Positions 45,809 through 57,880 of a DNA stretch of 64,000 bases are shown in pieces (position 1 is the first letter of the stretch; every line of letters starts with the position of its first letter). Under the pieces are notes generated by a model that was not told the origin of the DNA, searched no databases, and worked only from the letters and a program-made list of their open reading frames with translations. Position numbers and translations under genes: made by a program. The stretch comes from Trema orientale (Eukaryota > Streptophyta > Magnoliopsida > Rosales > Cannabaceae), in contig JXTC01000014.1 of assembly GCA_002914845.1 (NCBI GenBank), positions 871,293 through 935,292 on the forward strand. The letters are read 5' to 3'.

Positions 45809-48800
45809 AAAGATTGGAAAAGAAATCATCGGGCTTTTTAACTTTTGGTAGAGGTCATAAATTTAGGCGAGAAAAGAAAATAAAAAGTGTGGAAATGTGT
45901 TATTCAGTAAGAGTGAAAATATAAAAGTGAAAAAAAAGAGCGAAGAGAAAAATAAGAACAGTCTACCAAATTTTTGAATCATCCCAAATTGGCGAGAAAA
46001 TGGAGTTGATAATTTTATAAATTGATGACGGTTTTGAATGTCTAAACTATACTCATAAAACCACCTTTTAAGATAGTAATATATTAATGGATAAAAGAGG
46101 AATTTTGGAATACATTAGTGTTTCTTTCCCGTCTAAATTTTTCTCTCTCGTACTCTTATACTTCCTCCAATTTCTTTCCTTCTACCAAGCCTAACCTTAA
46201 AAGTACTTCTATCTTTTCAGTTCTTTTACTATTTTTTTCCCCTTAGAAGAAATCTTTGTTTCTTTATGCATTATTGGGAGAAAGAGTGTTCTAATCCCAT
46301 TTTATGTAGTATCCAAGTAAAATTTATATATACATATGTGGAAAGTGGCTATTAGCTAGGTAGGCAAAACTTATTTGAACAAAAGAAAACACGATTTGGC
46401 ATGGTGGGATGACCCTGTTGGTCCACACTAAATAAGACATAAAAATTTTCTATAATAAAATAGAAAACAATTACTCGAGACGTAAGAAATGCACTATCAA
46501 CAGAGAATCGTCATATAATAACTCTAATGCAGTTAAAAGTGTGAAACCTCACTAACATCTATGAGAGAAATAATAATAACAACAATTATACTTGATTAAA
46601 CAAGCTTAACAAAAGCTGACCAGTGTTGGTGCTATGTAGGTTGTAGTCCACTGAAATTGGTGCTGCAATATTAATCCAAAGTTTGGGCCACCACTTTAGG
46701 TTTTATTTTAAAAATAATATGAATGTCCTCTCTTTTCCTCTTTAGCTTTCTCTCTCTCTCTCTCTCTCTTTTTTCCTTTTATATTTTTTTAATCTGAAAT
46801 AGAAAAAGCTACAATTTGCGGATAAAATGCTCGTTAGATGCTAGAGGAACCCAACACGTGTTGCTCTTCTTAGTTCTTAACACATTTTCCAAGTTTAAGA
46901 TTTAGCCAAACACCTTTGCCAAAAAAAAAAGATTTGACCAAAAATGAAAAAAAAAAATGTGTGGAATGGTACAAAAAAACATTTAAAAGAAAGAAATAGA
47001 CACTTACAGGACTAGCCAGATCAATAATGATTCCAGTAGGTCAAAAATAAATTATATGGATATACACGTAAAGGGATGGCCTTTGTAATGTATAAGGAAA
47101 TAAAGATATTTTATTATCCAATACTTTATTAGCCCCACCAAAATTTTTCAACGGGAGGATAATATTTTTCAATACTTTTTAATACTAAATGATGATTTGG
47201 TAATGGTACACCTAGTGACATAGTAAAGAATGGTGTGTAATTTTCCTGTTTTCGGATTTTGGAATTATCTATGGGATATATAGATGTGTAGTGATGACGA
47301 GTTAACTATACAGAGCCATTGCAACGGTAAAACAGCATAAGGAAACATTCAAAGCACTTCACATGGTTTCCCATTAAGAGCCACACTTAATGATTTAATG
47401 ATAAAAGACCCTAGCTATTAAAACGCATGCAAAATAGTGCTATTACTAGTACTAAAGTATAGTTGATTAACCTCTACACCTGCAAAAATTAGTTAACCTA
47501 AGCAAACGAAAACACAAACTAAAGGTTCGAAGAAAAAGAGAAAAGGGTTAATAGCACCATTGGTCCCCAATCTATTATTATTTTAGCATGTTGATCCTCA
47601 ACCTTTTTTTGTCGCATTTAAGTACTAAACATCTTTTTGGCACCATTAGTCTTTTTGGCATATTCCATTCAAGATTTCGTTAAAATTCATTTGAATGAGA
47701 GAAATTTTGCACCTTTGATCTCGATTTTTCAATTGTTTAATAATTTGGTCTCTATTTTTTTGTATTTATATTTTCAATTAATAATATTACATCTGCCAAA
47801 CTTTTGGAAAATTTAAATTATAAAAAAATAATTTTCCGAAAAATTGATAAATATACTAACATAAAGAAATGAACATTTAATAAAAAACTATAAAACTTTT
47901 TAGGCTTATTTGCTACAAATAGTTAATTAATTTTTTAGAATAACCATTCATAAATATAAACATTTAATGAATATAGTAAATTTTTGGTCAAATTTGACTA
48001 GTATAAACGTGTGTATGTGAAATTTTTTTTGTTTTAAAAATCGTAAGATAATTATCTTTTGTTCATAAAGTTACTATAGTTTGATTTTATTCATAAAGTT
48101 ACTATAGTTTGACATAAACTAAGGTTTATAAGTATTTTTTTTTTTCTTTTTTGAATTTGATTTTTAAATGAACTATTTGTTTTATATCCGTCTTTGAATT
48201 TTAATTTTTTAAAAGATTGGCAGATACAATATTGTTAATCAGAAATATGAATAAAAAAAACTAGGGACGAAATTGTTAAACAATTAAAAAATCGAGATAA
48301 ATGGCGCACAATTTCTCTCATTCAAATAAATTTTAAAGGAATCTTGAATGGAATATATCAAAAGGACCAATGGTACTAAAAAGAGAAACATTTAGGGCCC
48401 GTTTGGTTCGCCTATTTGAATGGGTGTATTTGAATGGAAATTGTGGAATGTGTTATAATTGGAATGGGAGACATTTGAATAGAAAAAATAGTGGAATGTG
48501 TTGTAATTAGAATTGGAGCATTAGAATGGACCATTCAAAAACACCTCATCCACTCCATTCTCATTCAAGATACAAAAAAACCATTCCAATGGTTAACTTT
48601 TTAGATGGACCATTTGAATGGAAAAACTGAATTGTTGAAACAAACACACATTCTAAAAGATCATTTGAATGGAAAAGTTGAATTGTTGAAATAAACACAC
48701 ATTTAAATGAATTTTCTATTCCAATGGAATGGAATTGTTGAAACAAACGGGGCCTTAGTACTTAAATGTTATTAAAAAAAAAAGTTTGAAAACTAATATG

Positions 48801-51800
48801 CCAAAATAATAATAGGCTTAGTACCAATGGTCTCATTAACCCAAAAGAAAATGCAAGCAAAAGGTTGGAAGGAAAAAAGAGACAACATAAAGTAAAAAAA
48901 CGGAACAGACCATCAATCAAGAATGTTTGAATAGAGAAACAACATAAATTAAAAAAATGGAAAAGCCGATCAATCAAGAATGTTTAAATATAATAAAATA
49001 TTCAAGTATTTGGTGACATGCGCAATAAATTAAGATTTTTTCTTAGCAGGTAGTATAAATTTTAATATTTTATATATAGTGATGGCAAATCTTACTATAT
49101 ATAGTTTATGCATAAAGAATTTAGGCGCATTTTTATTAGTTGCACCATTGATTATCTAATAACAACTTTGAAGCGCTCATGGTCATGATATATACTTTAA
49201 GAATTATTTGTTTTGATGGTTTCTCACGCATCAAGTGTCGTCATCCTCAGCTTTGTCCACCTCAAATCCATATTATCATCATCGTGTCTAAGAATAGATA
49301 AAAGAAAAGTTAATTAAGAGACAAACCCCTTAAAGTTGGTGTTATTATATAGTGCTCTATATTCGCATTTGTTCTGCCCTAACAAGCTCCAAAGGAATAA
49401 TTAAAAAGGGGGTCAAAATCAAATTGAGAATATTATTGCTAGATTTGTATACGATTTATTTACTTGTTCATGACCTGGCATGTGACATACCGCATTAATG
49501 TGTAAAACTATTCAAGTCTCTTATAATATCCCTATCTCCAAAATCATAGAAATTTATACTCTAACCGGAACAAACTATTAGACATAAGAATTTGCATAGA
49601 CTTGACTATCTTTCAATGATTTTCCTCAAAAAGCATCATGATGATCAATAAGTTCGATCATGATGTTTATGTGAGATGGACAACTAATTTACATTAACTT
49701 ATAAGTTATAATATCCTTTTAAGACGTACCTTATCTTAAAATCACCGTATCACTATATTATTTGAGGGAATAATAAAATATATATAGGTTTCTTTTTCGT
49801 TCGACAATTTTTTTTGCACTAAAAATCAATAATAATTACTTGGTAAGAAGATTGACCTTAATAATTTGTAAGAGATCATGGCAAATCACATAATTTCTTG
49901 TAAGAATTTTGACAGCAACCACGCTAATGGGACATAGTTCACCCCGATATGAGGATATAGATATCTTGTTTCAGAAAAAAGCAACATTAACTGTCACTAC
50001 CACAATCCCCTCAACGAAAAGCTGGTCAACTCAGTCTTTAATTTTATGAATTAATTGAGGACCTCAACCCTCAGATAACAAGATATCAATCTATATGGAC
50101 GGTCCAAAGCCCCTATATCTATAAGATATATGATCACTGAATCCCCTCTAGAAAAGGACATATGTCATGATCATGTGGGTACCAATTCTCCATATGTAGA
50201 CTCCATATTCCATGCCATAACGTTTTTCATTTTCTAAATCTTCGTACCTACCACGGATATGTTTGACTACATAATACGTTATACATTGGAAAATGTTTCT
50301 TCATGGCACTAAATATCGACGGCCATGTGGATTTCCTATAGAGATAACTATAGCTAGTTTTAATTTCCTGATAATTTGGATCTCTTCTCACTAGTTCATC
50401 ATTATGTCTAACTCTATATCTATATGTAATAAACACATATATATATATGAGCACCAATTCAATAGGTATTTTTTTTTACCTGTATATAGGTAGCGTTTTG
50501 ACTAATTAAAATTTATCAATATATTTTTTTTATGTTAAAAAACAAGAGAGAAATAACATTAATGATGCACGTTTTTTTATGCACATCATAATAAACGTTA
50601 GATCACTATTAGATAATGATCCAATAATTAAAAAAATATATCTATACATAGATTAAAAAAAAAAAGAAAATACATCAACAACTTATATATATATATACAT
50701 GTTGAATTGGCAACCTATATATATACACGTGTGTGTTTGTAGAGGTTGCAAAGATAAGAGTTTGGATCCCTAGTTTTCTGATATAAAGGAACGTGTTGTG
50801 CGACTTATTTATGATTTTCCCAAAAGAAAATGGAAGAGGAGAGAGAGAGAGAAACAAATGAACAAGGGGTCAAATCTTTGTTTGATTGAAAAGGAAATGT
50901 GGAATCAGGAAAAAGACAGTCAATTGAAATGGAGAGATAGGACACGTGGACGGCACTCGAGTATGAAAAACACTCACAATTCAAATACCAGAGCCATACG
51001 GATGAAAAATCTTTTCACTATTCAAAGTCTCTTTTTGCGGAAAAGGGAAGAAAACAATGACCAAAACTTGAGAAAATAGTAAACATAATAATATCTACGT
51101 TTTCTATTATAATTTAACATTATAAATTGTCACACATTAGTGAGTCACTGAAAACTGTTATTGGTTAATACTATGTGTCAGTCACTCAGTCATCAAAGCT
51201 GATCACGCACCATCTTTAATTCAGCCTCTGCCCAACAACCACTATCTTTAGAGTTCTAAGAATATGGTTTACCTTATGATTTAACTCTTAGCAAAAAAAA
51301 AAAAAAAAAAGAATATGGTTACTTTATATATTTTATTTCAATTTTTTTTAATATTTTTCCGCTGGAAAAGTCAAACGAGCATTTAAAAGTTTATAGTTTA
51401 TAACATGAGAGTTTAGGATTCAGAAAATTAGAGTGTCAAAGAGTACTACGACTACTAGTTCATGGATTGACATAAACTTTTGTCATATCCATGAACTAAA
51501 TATAACCAAAGTACCAAACCAAATTCGAGCGTATATAACTAGGCTTTGAAAAGTATTTCTAATTTATACCCGAAAAGCACGAAATCTTAAATAAGAGCCA
51601 ACTCATATAGTTCAATAAGTGCACTTATGAGCTCTATGTTTTTCACACGGATGAATGGTGAATGCATCAGAATCAATTAGGAGACATAATAAAAATGCGC
51701 ATGAATGCCGTGGCAAACAAGAGTGATTGTAGTAACTAGCAACACAAATTAATGGCAGACACCAAGTATGGTGAAGTACTAATAGCCAGTGGGGATGAAT

Positions 51801-53350
51801 ATAATCATGTCCTAACACAGCACACATATATATAATATTATATATGGTAATGACGGACAACCATACATGCTGTATTCTGATCTGGAACACCTGAGGACTA
51901 TCTACCAAGCTACCTCTAATTAATTAACCTGCTAATCCCCTTTTTTTTGTTACGGTTCTACCGTATAATTCTTAGTATTATTCCAGCAGGGAGACAAACC
52001 AACAATAACATTATGATCAAATGAAATTAATTAGAGTCTATACTTAAGCATACTACTTGTACAAATATTTGACCATTATTTTTTTTAAATAGTTATAACT
52101 AGAATGACATGACATCACATAATTCTAAAAACTATATCATGAACCGACTAAAACAAAAAGTACTATTCAAAAACTAAAGGTACGTACCGTTAGCGAGATC
52201 GAGCAGGAAATCCGCAGGGTTCATAGGGAAAGACGGCAAGTATCCGACCGACTCGAAGTAGCGCATGGCCTCATTCCCCTTGCCGAAATACAGGCACCTC
52301 CCTTCCGAGAGAACCAAAACCGAGTCAAACATCTGGTACACCCGGCTCGACGGCTGGTGAATCGACGTCACAATGGTCTTACCCTTCTGAGCCAGCGCTC
52401 CCAGCGTGGTCAGCAGCCGGTGCGCCGCGGTCGAGTCGAGACCCGACGTGGGCTCGTCGAGAACCAACAAGCTAGGGTTTATGAGCAGCTCGTGGGCTAT
52501 GCTCACTCTCTTCCTCTCCCCACCCGAAACCCCGCGGATGAAGCTGTTCCCTATGATCGTGTTCTGGCATTTCTCCAAGCCCAGCTCCGCCATCACCGAC
52601 TCGGCCACCGAAACTTTCTCCTTACGGCTTAGAGTTTTCGGGAGCCGAAGAAGGGAGCAGAAGATTAGGGTTTCGCGGACCGTCAAGTGAGGGAAGAGAA
52701 CGTCGTCTTGGGCGACGAACCCGGTTCGTTTGAGCACCGACTTGGTGAGCCTTCGGCCGTTGGCGAGGACTGCTCCGCTGCAGCCGTGCCCTTGGAGTCT
52801 CCCTGCAATCGCATTGAGGAGCGTTGATTTGCCGCTCCCCGAGGGACCCAGGATGGCCAGGATTTCTCCCGGGAATGCCATGCCTGTGATTCCATGTAGG
52901 ATGGTTCGTTCGTTGTTGATCGCGGCCGTTGATCTTTGATCCGTCGGTGTCGGTTGATTGTTACCGATCATGCGTCGGCCGATATTGGTTGTAGTCTTTT
53001 GTTTGTTCTCGAGCTTCACACGGCATGTCACGTCTATGAACTGTAACAGTAATAGTAATATTAAGCAAGAGAGCCAACGAGTTCGAGGACCGAGTTATAG
53101 CGAGTTACTTGCTTTGACTCGGTTAGCAGAAAAGGCAATAAAACCACCTGAGGAAAAAAAAAAAAAAAAAAGAGAGAGAGAGAGAAAGGAAAAGGAAAAA
53201 AGGCATTTAAAGTAGTCATGATACCTTGAGAGTAATGGGAGAGCAAAAAGACATTAAAGATGGGAAGGCACGAAAATCTCGAGGGCCGTCTTTAGAACGA
53301 TCTGGACCGTCGGATGGTTCTCCATTGGCAGTTTCTAACGGTGCAGGCAT
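44013..53350 (-). CDS. ABCG25: ABCG half-size transporter, ABCG25-like (ABA exporter type)
   Basis: Three exons, 53350-53225, 53040-52188 and 45049-44013, join in frame (126+853+1037 nt) to 671 residues; Arabidopsis ABCG25 has 662. The order is nucleotide-binding domain, then a membrane domain with about six segments. Visible motifs: Walker [10 protein letters not shown] (107-115), Q-loop FVAQDD (Gln153), signature VSGGERKR (213-220), Walker B LLVLDE (233-238), H-loop His270. ABCG25-specific blocks include [39 protein letters not shown] and [11 protein letters not shown]. The Arabidopsis protein exports abscisic acid across the plasma membrane of vascular cells; the same role here is inferred from similarity. 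Intron 2 is 7138 bp and holds several transposons. No defect is visible. Confidence 0.94.
45729..45806. repeat. (TA)39 microsatellite in ABCG25 intron 2
   Basis: Uninterrupted TA for about 78 bp. A shorter TA tract lies at 45605-45624. No MITE is attached to either. Confidence 0.95.
47545..48842. mobile_element. Non-autonomous MULE-type element with a nested MITE, in ABCG25 intron 2
   Basis: The left end GGGTTAATAGCACCATTGGT is mirrored by the right end ACCAATGGTCTCATTAACCC. Arm similarity continues for ~300 bp, including ATTCCATTCAAGAT and TTTGAATGAGAGAAATT. The right arm is interrupted at 48395-48754 by a Tourist-like MITE. Without it the element is about 938 bp. The flanks are AAGAGAAAA and AAAAGAAAA, a possible 9-bp duplication with one mismatch, though the DNA is low-complexity. 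No transposase is encoded. Confidence 0.82.
48395..48754 (-). mobile_element. Tourist-like MITE, second 360-bp copy, nested in the MULE
   Basis: It has ends GGGCCCGTTTG and CAAACGGGGCC, with TTA on both sides (48392-48394 and 48755-48757), the 3-bp target duplication typical of PIF/Harbinger. It is inverted relative to the copy at 27212-27571, has the same length and matches it closely throughout. Confidence 0.9.
50449..50715 (+). mobile_element. TA-targeted MITE, copy C (Micron-like), in ABCG25 intron 2
   Basis: It starts GAGCACCAATTCAATAGG and ends GTTGAATTGGCAACCT. (TA)n tracts lie left (50437-50448) and right (50716-50725). The interior follows copies A and B: ACATTAATGATGCACG and CGTTAGATCACTATTAGAT. 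It is more diverged and slightly longer than the other two. Confidence 0.72.
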
Positions 53351-53574
53351 TATTAGCTCTTGCTATATATATATATATGTATATGTTATTATCGGATAAA
53401 AAGGTGGGTACTTCTTTTGAAGGGAAAGCCGAAAGTGAGCTAGTGAGAGAGAGAAACGGGAAATAAGGAGAAGGTATAGAGGGAGTGCTAGAGCGAGCGA
53501 GCTAGTAGTGTAATAGTGTTATGTTAAGGGATAATCGATATGAAGAGAGAGCAAAGGGTTGGAACACGAAGGAA

Positions 53575-53582
53575 TATTTATA
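53575..53582 (-). promoter_or_regulatory. TATA box of ABCG25
   Basis: TATAAATA on the - strand lies 225 bp upstream of the ATG. This would give a 5' leader of about 190-200 nt that includes GA-rich sequence and a TA run just before the start codon. A perfect consensus box directly downstream of two ABREs supports the call. Confidence 0.7.
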
Positions 53583-53601
53583 GGTCTAAAGATTCAGTGC
53601 A

Positions 53602-53645
53602 TGCCACGTCAAAGTGAAACGCCCACAGCTTAGGGGCTACGTGGC
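53602..53645 (-). promoter_or_regulatory. Two ABRE-type elements in the ABCG25 promoter
   Basis: TACGTGGC at 53638-53645 (read on +) matches the ABRE consensus YACGTGGC exactly. GACGTGGC on the - strand at 53609-53602 shares the ACGTGGC core. They lie about 20 and 56 bp upstream of the TATA box and 29 bp apart. ABREs are bound by AREB/ABF bZIP factors in abscisic acid signalling and usually act as pairs. This fits a gene that exports abscisic acid, but regulation is inferred. Confidence 0.65.
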
Positions 53646-53779
53646 AGCTCCATGTGCCAGTTGGCAGCTTTTGGAGATAGGTTCTTACACCATCCCTGCT
53701 CCCAAATGTCTTTTATTATTTCTCTCTCTCTTTCTCTCACTCGCTATGATTCTTAATTTTCTCCACTACCTTTCATAAG

Positions 53780-53810
<31 letters not shown>

Positions 53811-54895
53811 CTAGAGGGTTTTGTGTTCGGCTAGTATGAGTATTCCTGAAGCAGGCATAATCTGTTTTTGAGAAGAGAGAGAGAGAGAGACAGAGCTCAC
53901 TGATCAGAGAAGTAAAAGAGAGAGTAGATAAAATGAATTTTGGATTATGTATAAGATTTATTTCGAAGTACTACTTGCTCAATTCCAAGACACTCCCATT
54001 AACTAAGCTAGCTGTATTTCTATAAAATTATTGGTTATTTTATATGTACATATACATATATGCTATTCATAACATAAAGGCATTTTCAAAATATATTAAA
54101 TTAACACCGTATTTATATACAAACAGATCACTTTTTCTTCTGAGAGAATAAAGCATACTACCACTTTAGTTTTCAGATACGAATAACATACCCCTATCTT
54201 AATATAATTGAATAAGTATTTTATTATATAGCGTTTACCATATATAGTTAAAAATATGTACATACACAAATAACGTATATATGCGTAAATTAATTAGAGA
54301 TCATTAAAATTCAAGTAATGCTATAGGTGAGCAATGTTATAGGATACTACTGGCGCGTAATACTATAATAATGTGTTAGTATGTTAGTTGATGATTCTAA
54401 TTAATAAATTTGGTCATACATATTCCTCATCTAAAATATAAGTATAATTAGTCAATTAACAAATTGACACATTATATGGTGTTAGATATTACATGGTGCT
54501 CATAGTATCTCTTAAAATTCTATTATGAAGTATATTGAGTGCATATATTAACTAATACATGGGATGAAAAAGAGTCATAACGATTCATACAAGGTTTTTA
54601 AGAAAATTGAGAATATTTAATATGAATCTTGAGATCATACTATAATGATTGTGATAACTAGGGACCGGAGTCTAAGCAAACACCCGGATATGATATTTGT
54701 TAATCTTGCCTAGGTGAGAGAATGGGAGACGATATTGGCTTAGCTATAACTAATAACCTAATTTAATTAGTGACAAATACCATGTATTAGATCAGTAGGA
54801 AGGAGAAATAATATTTATAGGAAAATGCTGAAACAGCCTTGCAACAATAAAAAGCATTCCGGGAATATGGCCTTTCCGGCAGTACATTCCAGAAG
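53646..54895. other. Upstream region of ABCG25, no gene seen
   Basis: GA microsatellites lie at about 53788-53812 and 53874-53890, followed by AT-rich DNA with TATATA runs. No coding frame, RNA gene or repeat family was recognised. Confidence 0.55.
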
Positions 54896-55307
54896 CGACA
54901 CGTCATCTCTATCAAATCTGTGCCCCTTCCTCGGGAGAAAGCTAACTTAACGAGACCGTCGTTTATTGACCGTGACGTAAGGCTATTCATTTAACTAAGA
55001 CTCCATTCGTCAACTGCATTCTCAGTGACCATTCACTGTTTTTCTCCTTCTCCTATTGGGCTGTCACGGACGTACTTAGTGGGTGGTCCCGGACGATAGA
55101 ATTTCTCCTTCTCTCTCTTCTTGGTAAGTCTCAGTGGTTTTATAGCCTCCACCTCTCGGGCCGTGACACGTGTCCAGTACGCAAACCCTGTGGCACGTGC
55201 TGCCCACCCATCTTCGCATATTCATTATTCAGAGCCTCTTACCGTCTTACGACCCAAAATCTCTCTTCCCCACTTTGGTTTGCTTTCTCCTTTTTCACCT
55301 CATACGT
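54896..55307. promoter_or_regulatory. Cluster of ACGT-core (G-box/ABRE-like) motifs
   Basis: Six ACGT cores occur in ~410 bp: GACACGTCA (ACGT at 54900), TGACGTAA (54975), GGACGTAC (55070), the perfect palindrome GACACGTGTC (55165-55174), GCACGTGC (55193-55200) and ATACGTGT (55304). The stretch is richer in GC than its surroundings and has no credible coding frame. It may be a distal enhancer of ABCG25 (1.5-2 kb upstream) or the promoter of an unrecognised transcript. Confidence 0.45.
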
Positions 55308-56689
55308 GTTGTTTTGAGTTGTTTCTTGCCTACTAGCAACAGCTGGGAATCTGGGATCCTGTTACGCGCGTGGTTGAGATTAAATAAAAAATAAAAGAAA
55401 TGTAAAGTGACCCAACAAAGGTTTTGAAGGTGACACTTTTAGTAACGTGGTTTATCAGAAATGGTTATATGATATTATACGTGTAATCACATGTAATTGG
55501 ATAATAGTTGACATTGTTCTTTGTATTTGTCTCTTTAATGGATGGTTTGAATTCAATGATACCTTTTTTTAATACGGTTCTAGGAATATTACAAAATGAA
55601 ATTTGATGTTCTAAATGTAGATCGTGGTGTAATAAGAAAACTTTTGGATAGGCTTGTTATTGGGTATTAAATGAATTTCCTAATATATTTTGAATAACTT
55701 GATGAGAAGTATTATTCAAACTCAAAATCTTGTCAACTTGAACGATGAGGCTTACCACCTAATTTAACTTAGGTATAGTGTGAAACTTTAAATTAAATAT
55801 CAAACTCTTATATTCCGACGCAAGATCTATACGAGAAACTCTCATCTCATTGAATACCACTAACGTCAATAAACTAGTATTTTGATTTCAATGCATCTCA
55901 TTGAATAACACCAATATTCGAACGAGACAAAAGTCAAATTTTGAAATTTAACTTCTGTGCTCGAGATCTTCATAAACCCACTCATGAGATTGTGTTATAC
56001 AGTGAAAGTTGGATAAGTTTGTACGCTACAATAATAGCTCTAACAACGTGGTGCTCCTATTGCTTTTCATGAGGCAATATAAAGGTCAATAAAAAATTTC
56101 CAGATAAAAAAGCAGTCAATAAATTTTGGTGAAATGGTATTTGGCTCACTTTAATTATTATGAAGACGAAAATATTATTGAAAATTGGACCTATAAAAAA
56201 CATGGTTCTCCATTTCTATGGAGTCCATCACAGGAATCTAATTTGGACATGTTTTGGTACTCCAAGGTATTAGAAAATAAGCTAGCTTGCCTGCTTTTGT
56301 TGTACAAGGACTGTTATAATTTCAACTTTGCATCGACAAATTCTATATTCGTTAACGTAGGTGATCATCTTTAATGAGAAAAGTAACGATTTCGTGGGTG
56401 GAAATGTGCATGCTACTAATTGTACGGAAAACATTGCTTGGCAAAAATATTTTTCATCAATCGAGAACACCTTTTATGGAGGAATTACGAGATTTCGTCA
56501 ATTTAATGAATATTAGGCAGAACCAGTCCATGTGTTTTTCCAGGCACGTGAACGAAAAAATCATGAAGTTGTCAATTATTATTCTTGAGCGAAAAAAGAA
56601 GTTATGAAGTTCATTAGTTATAAGCGTTCTTCGTTAACGAATTTGAAGTGTCAATAAGTTCATTGGTGGCGGTCTATTTGTAACACCCT
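55308..56689 (+). other. Intergenic DNA with unrecognised coding-like stretch
   Basis: Between about 56100 and 56600, two adjacent + strand frames are open (82 and 77 codons) and give protein-like composition, for example TPFMEELRDFVNLMNI. A third frame over the same DNA reads GGNVHATNCTENIAWQKYFS. I recognise no family. It could be a fragment of a transposon or a decayed gene. The rest is featureless. Confidence 0.3.
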
Positions 56690-57880
56690 TTAATTATATT
56701 ATTTATAAATATGTCTACATAATTGGGATTTGGAAATGATACGAATAATTTGGGCCAAACTGACTAGCTATTTTTGGAAAAATTTGATTCTATGTGGTAA
56801 AATTTAAAAAAAAAAAAAAAAAAGATTTAGGACACTTTTACCTATTTTTTAAAAAATAATACCAAATATATAATCTTGACAAAATTATTAAAATTCTGTA
56901 CTATCTAAAATTGGTATTTTTATAAATATTTACTGTTTTAAATGCACAGTGACATATTGGTAATAAAACATTCTTTTGAAAAAGATTTATGTATATTAAA
57001 ATACGCAGATTGAATAACATAAACTAAAGCTGGCATAATGACTAGCTACCTCTTACTTTGAATACTTTGTCAAAGGCTTAAATTCAAATCCTACCACACT
57101 CAAATTTTATTTTAGTTTCCTCCTTTTTCATTTTTTTTCTTTTTTTTCTTTTTCCATCTATTTGTTTCTTTTATTTTGAATGCCTTGTTAAAGGATCCAA
57201 ATCCCACTACACTCAAATTTCATTTTAATTTCCTCTTTTTTCATTTTCTTGATTTTTTTTCCTTTTTTCATTTATTTTTTTTTTCTTTTAAGAACATGTA
57301 AATCACAAATTTTTTTTTATTATGTTTCTCCTTTTTTCCCCTTTCTTTTTTTTTTTTCTCAGTGAAACTTTACTCTCCTTTTGTCATTTTTTAATAATTG
57401 AATCTTCACTCTTTTTTTCTCTTTTTCTATTTTAAATCTTTTCTTAAAGTTATTTTTCTGTTTTTTTTTAACCCTTTTCTTTTTCTTTTTTCCTATTGAA
57501 AACTTCACCATCTTTTTTTATTTTTTTTAATTTTATTATTAGAAACTATAGTTAAATTTGTTTATACCTGAAATTATTAAATTGAATATTGATTTCTACT
57601 TTATAATTTTATTATTAGAAACCATTAATTAAATTGGTTCCTACCCGAAACTACTAAATTGAATATTGATTTCTATTGGAAACTACCCAATACCAATTTG
57701 ATTTCTAGTTTCTATAATAATCAATTACATATTAACCAAATTGGTTTCTGGTTACTACTCGAAACCAAATTGATTTCTACTCGAAACTACTATGGTATTA
57801 ATTTATTTTTCTTGTTTCTATAGAAATTAGTTACAGAGATTAGTTGACCAATTTGGTTTCTACTTAAAACTACTTAATAT
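56690..57880 (+). repeat. Decayed repeat block left of the minisatellite
   Basis: A segment starting GATTTAGGACACTTTTACC (about 56824) recurs as GATTTTGGACACTTATACT at about 60007, upstream of the second minisatellite array, so both arrays belong to a larger repeated unit. TTGAATACTTTGTCAAAGG with ACACTCAAATTTTATTTTA (57058-57115) is repeated at 57176-57232 within long T-rich DNA. Degenerate repeats of GAAACTACTAAATTG lead into the array. No gene was seen. Confidence 0.55.

Noticed and set aside
45706-45924. Frame made of alternating Tyr and Ile
   Set aside because: It is a translation of the (TA)n microsatellite.
52184-52185. Alternative donor for ABCG25 exon 2 four bases downstream
   Set aside because: It would break the frame with exon 3; AACG|GTACGT keeps it and restores the conserved LANGV sequence.
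52357-52939. Plus-strand frames of 70-94 codons
   Set aside because: They are antisense shadows of ABCG25 exon 2, caused by its high GC content.
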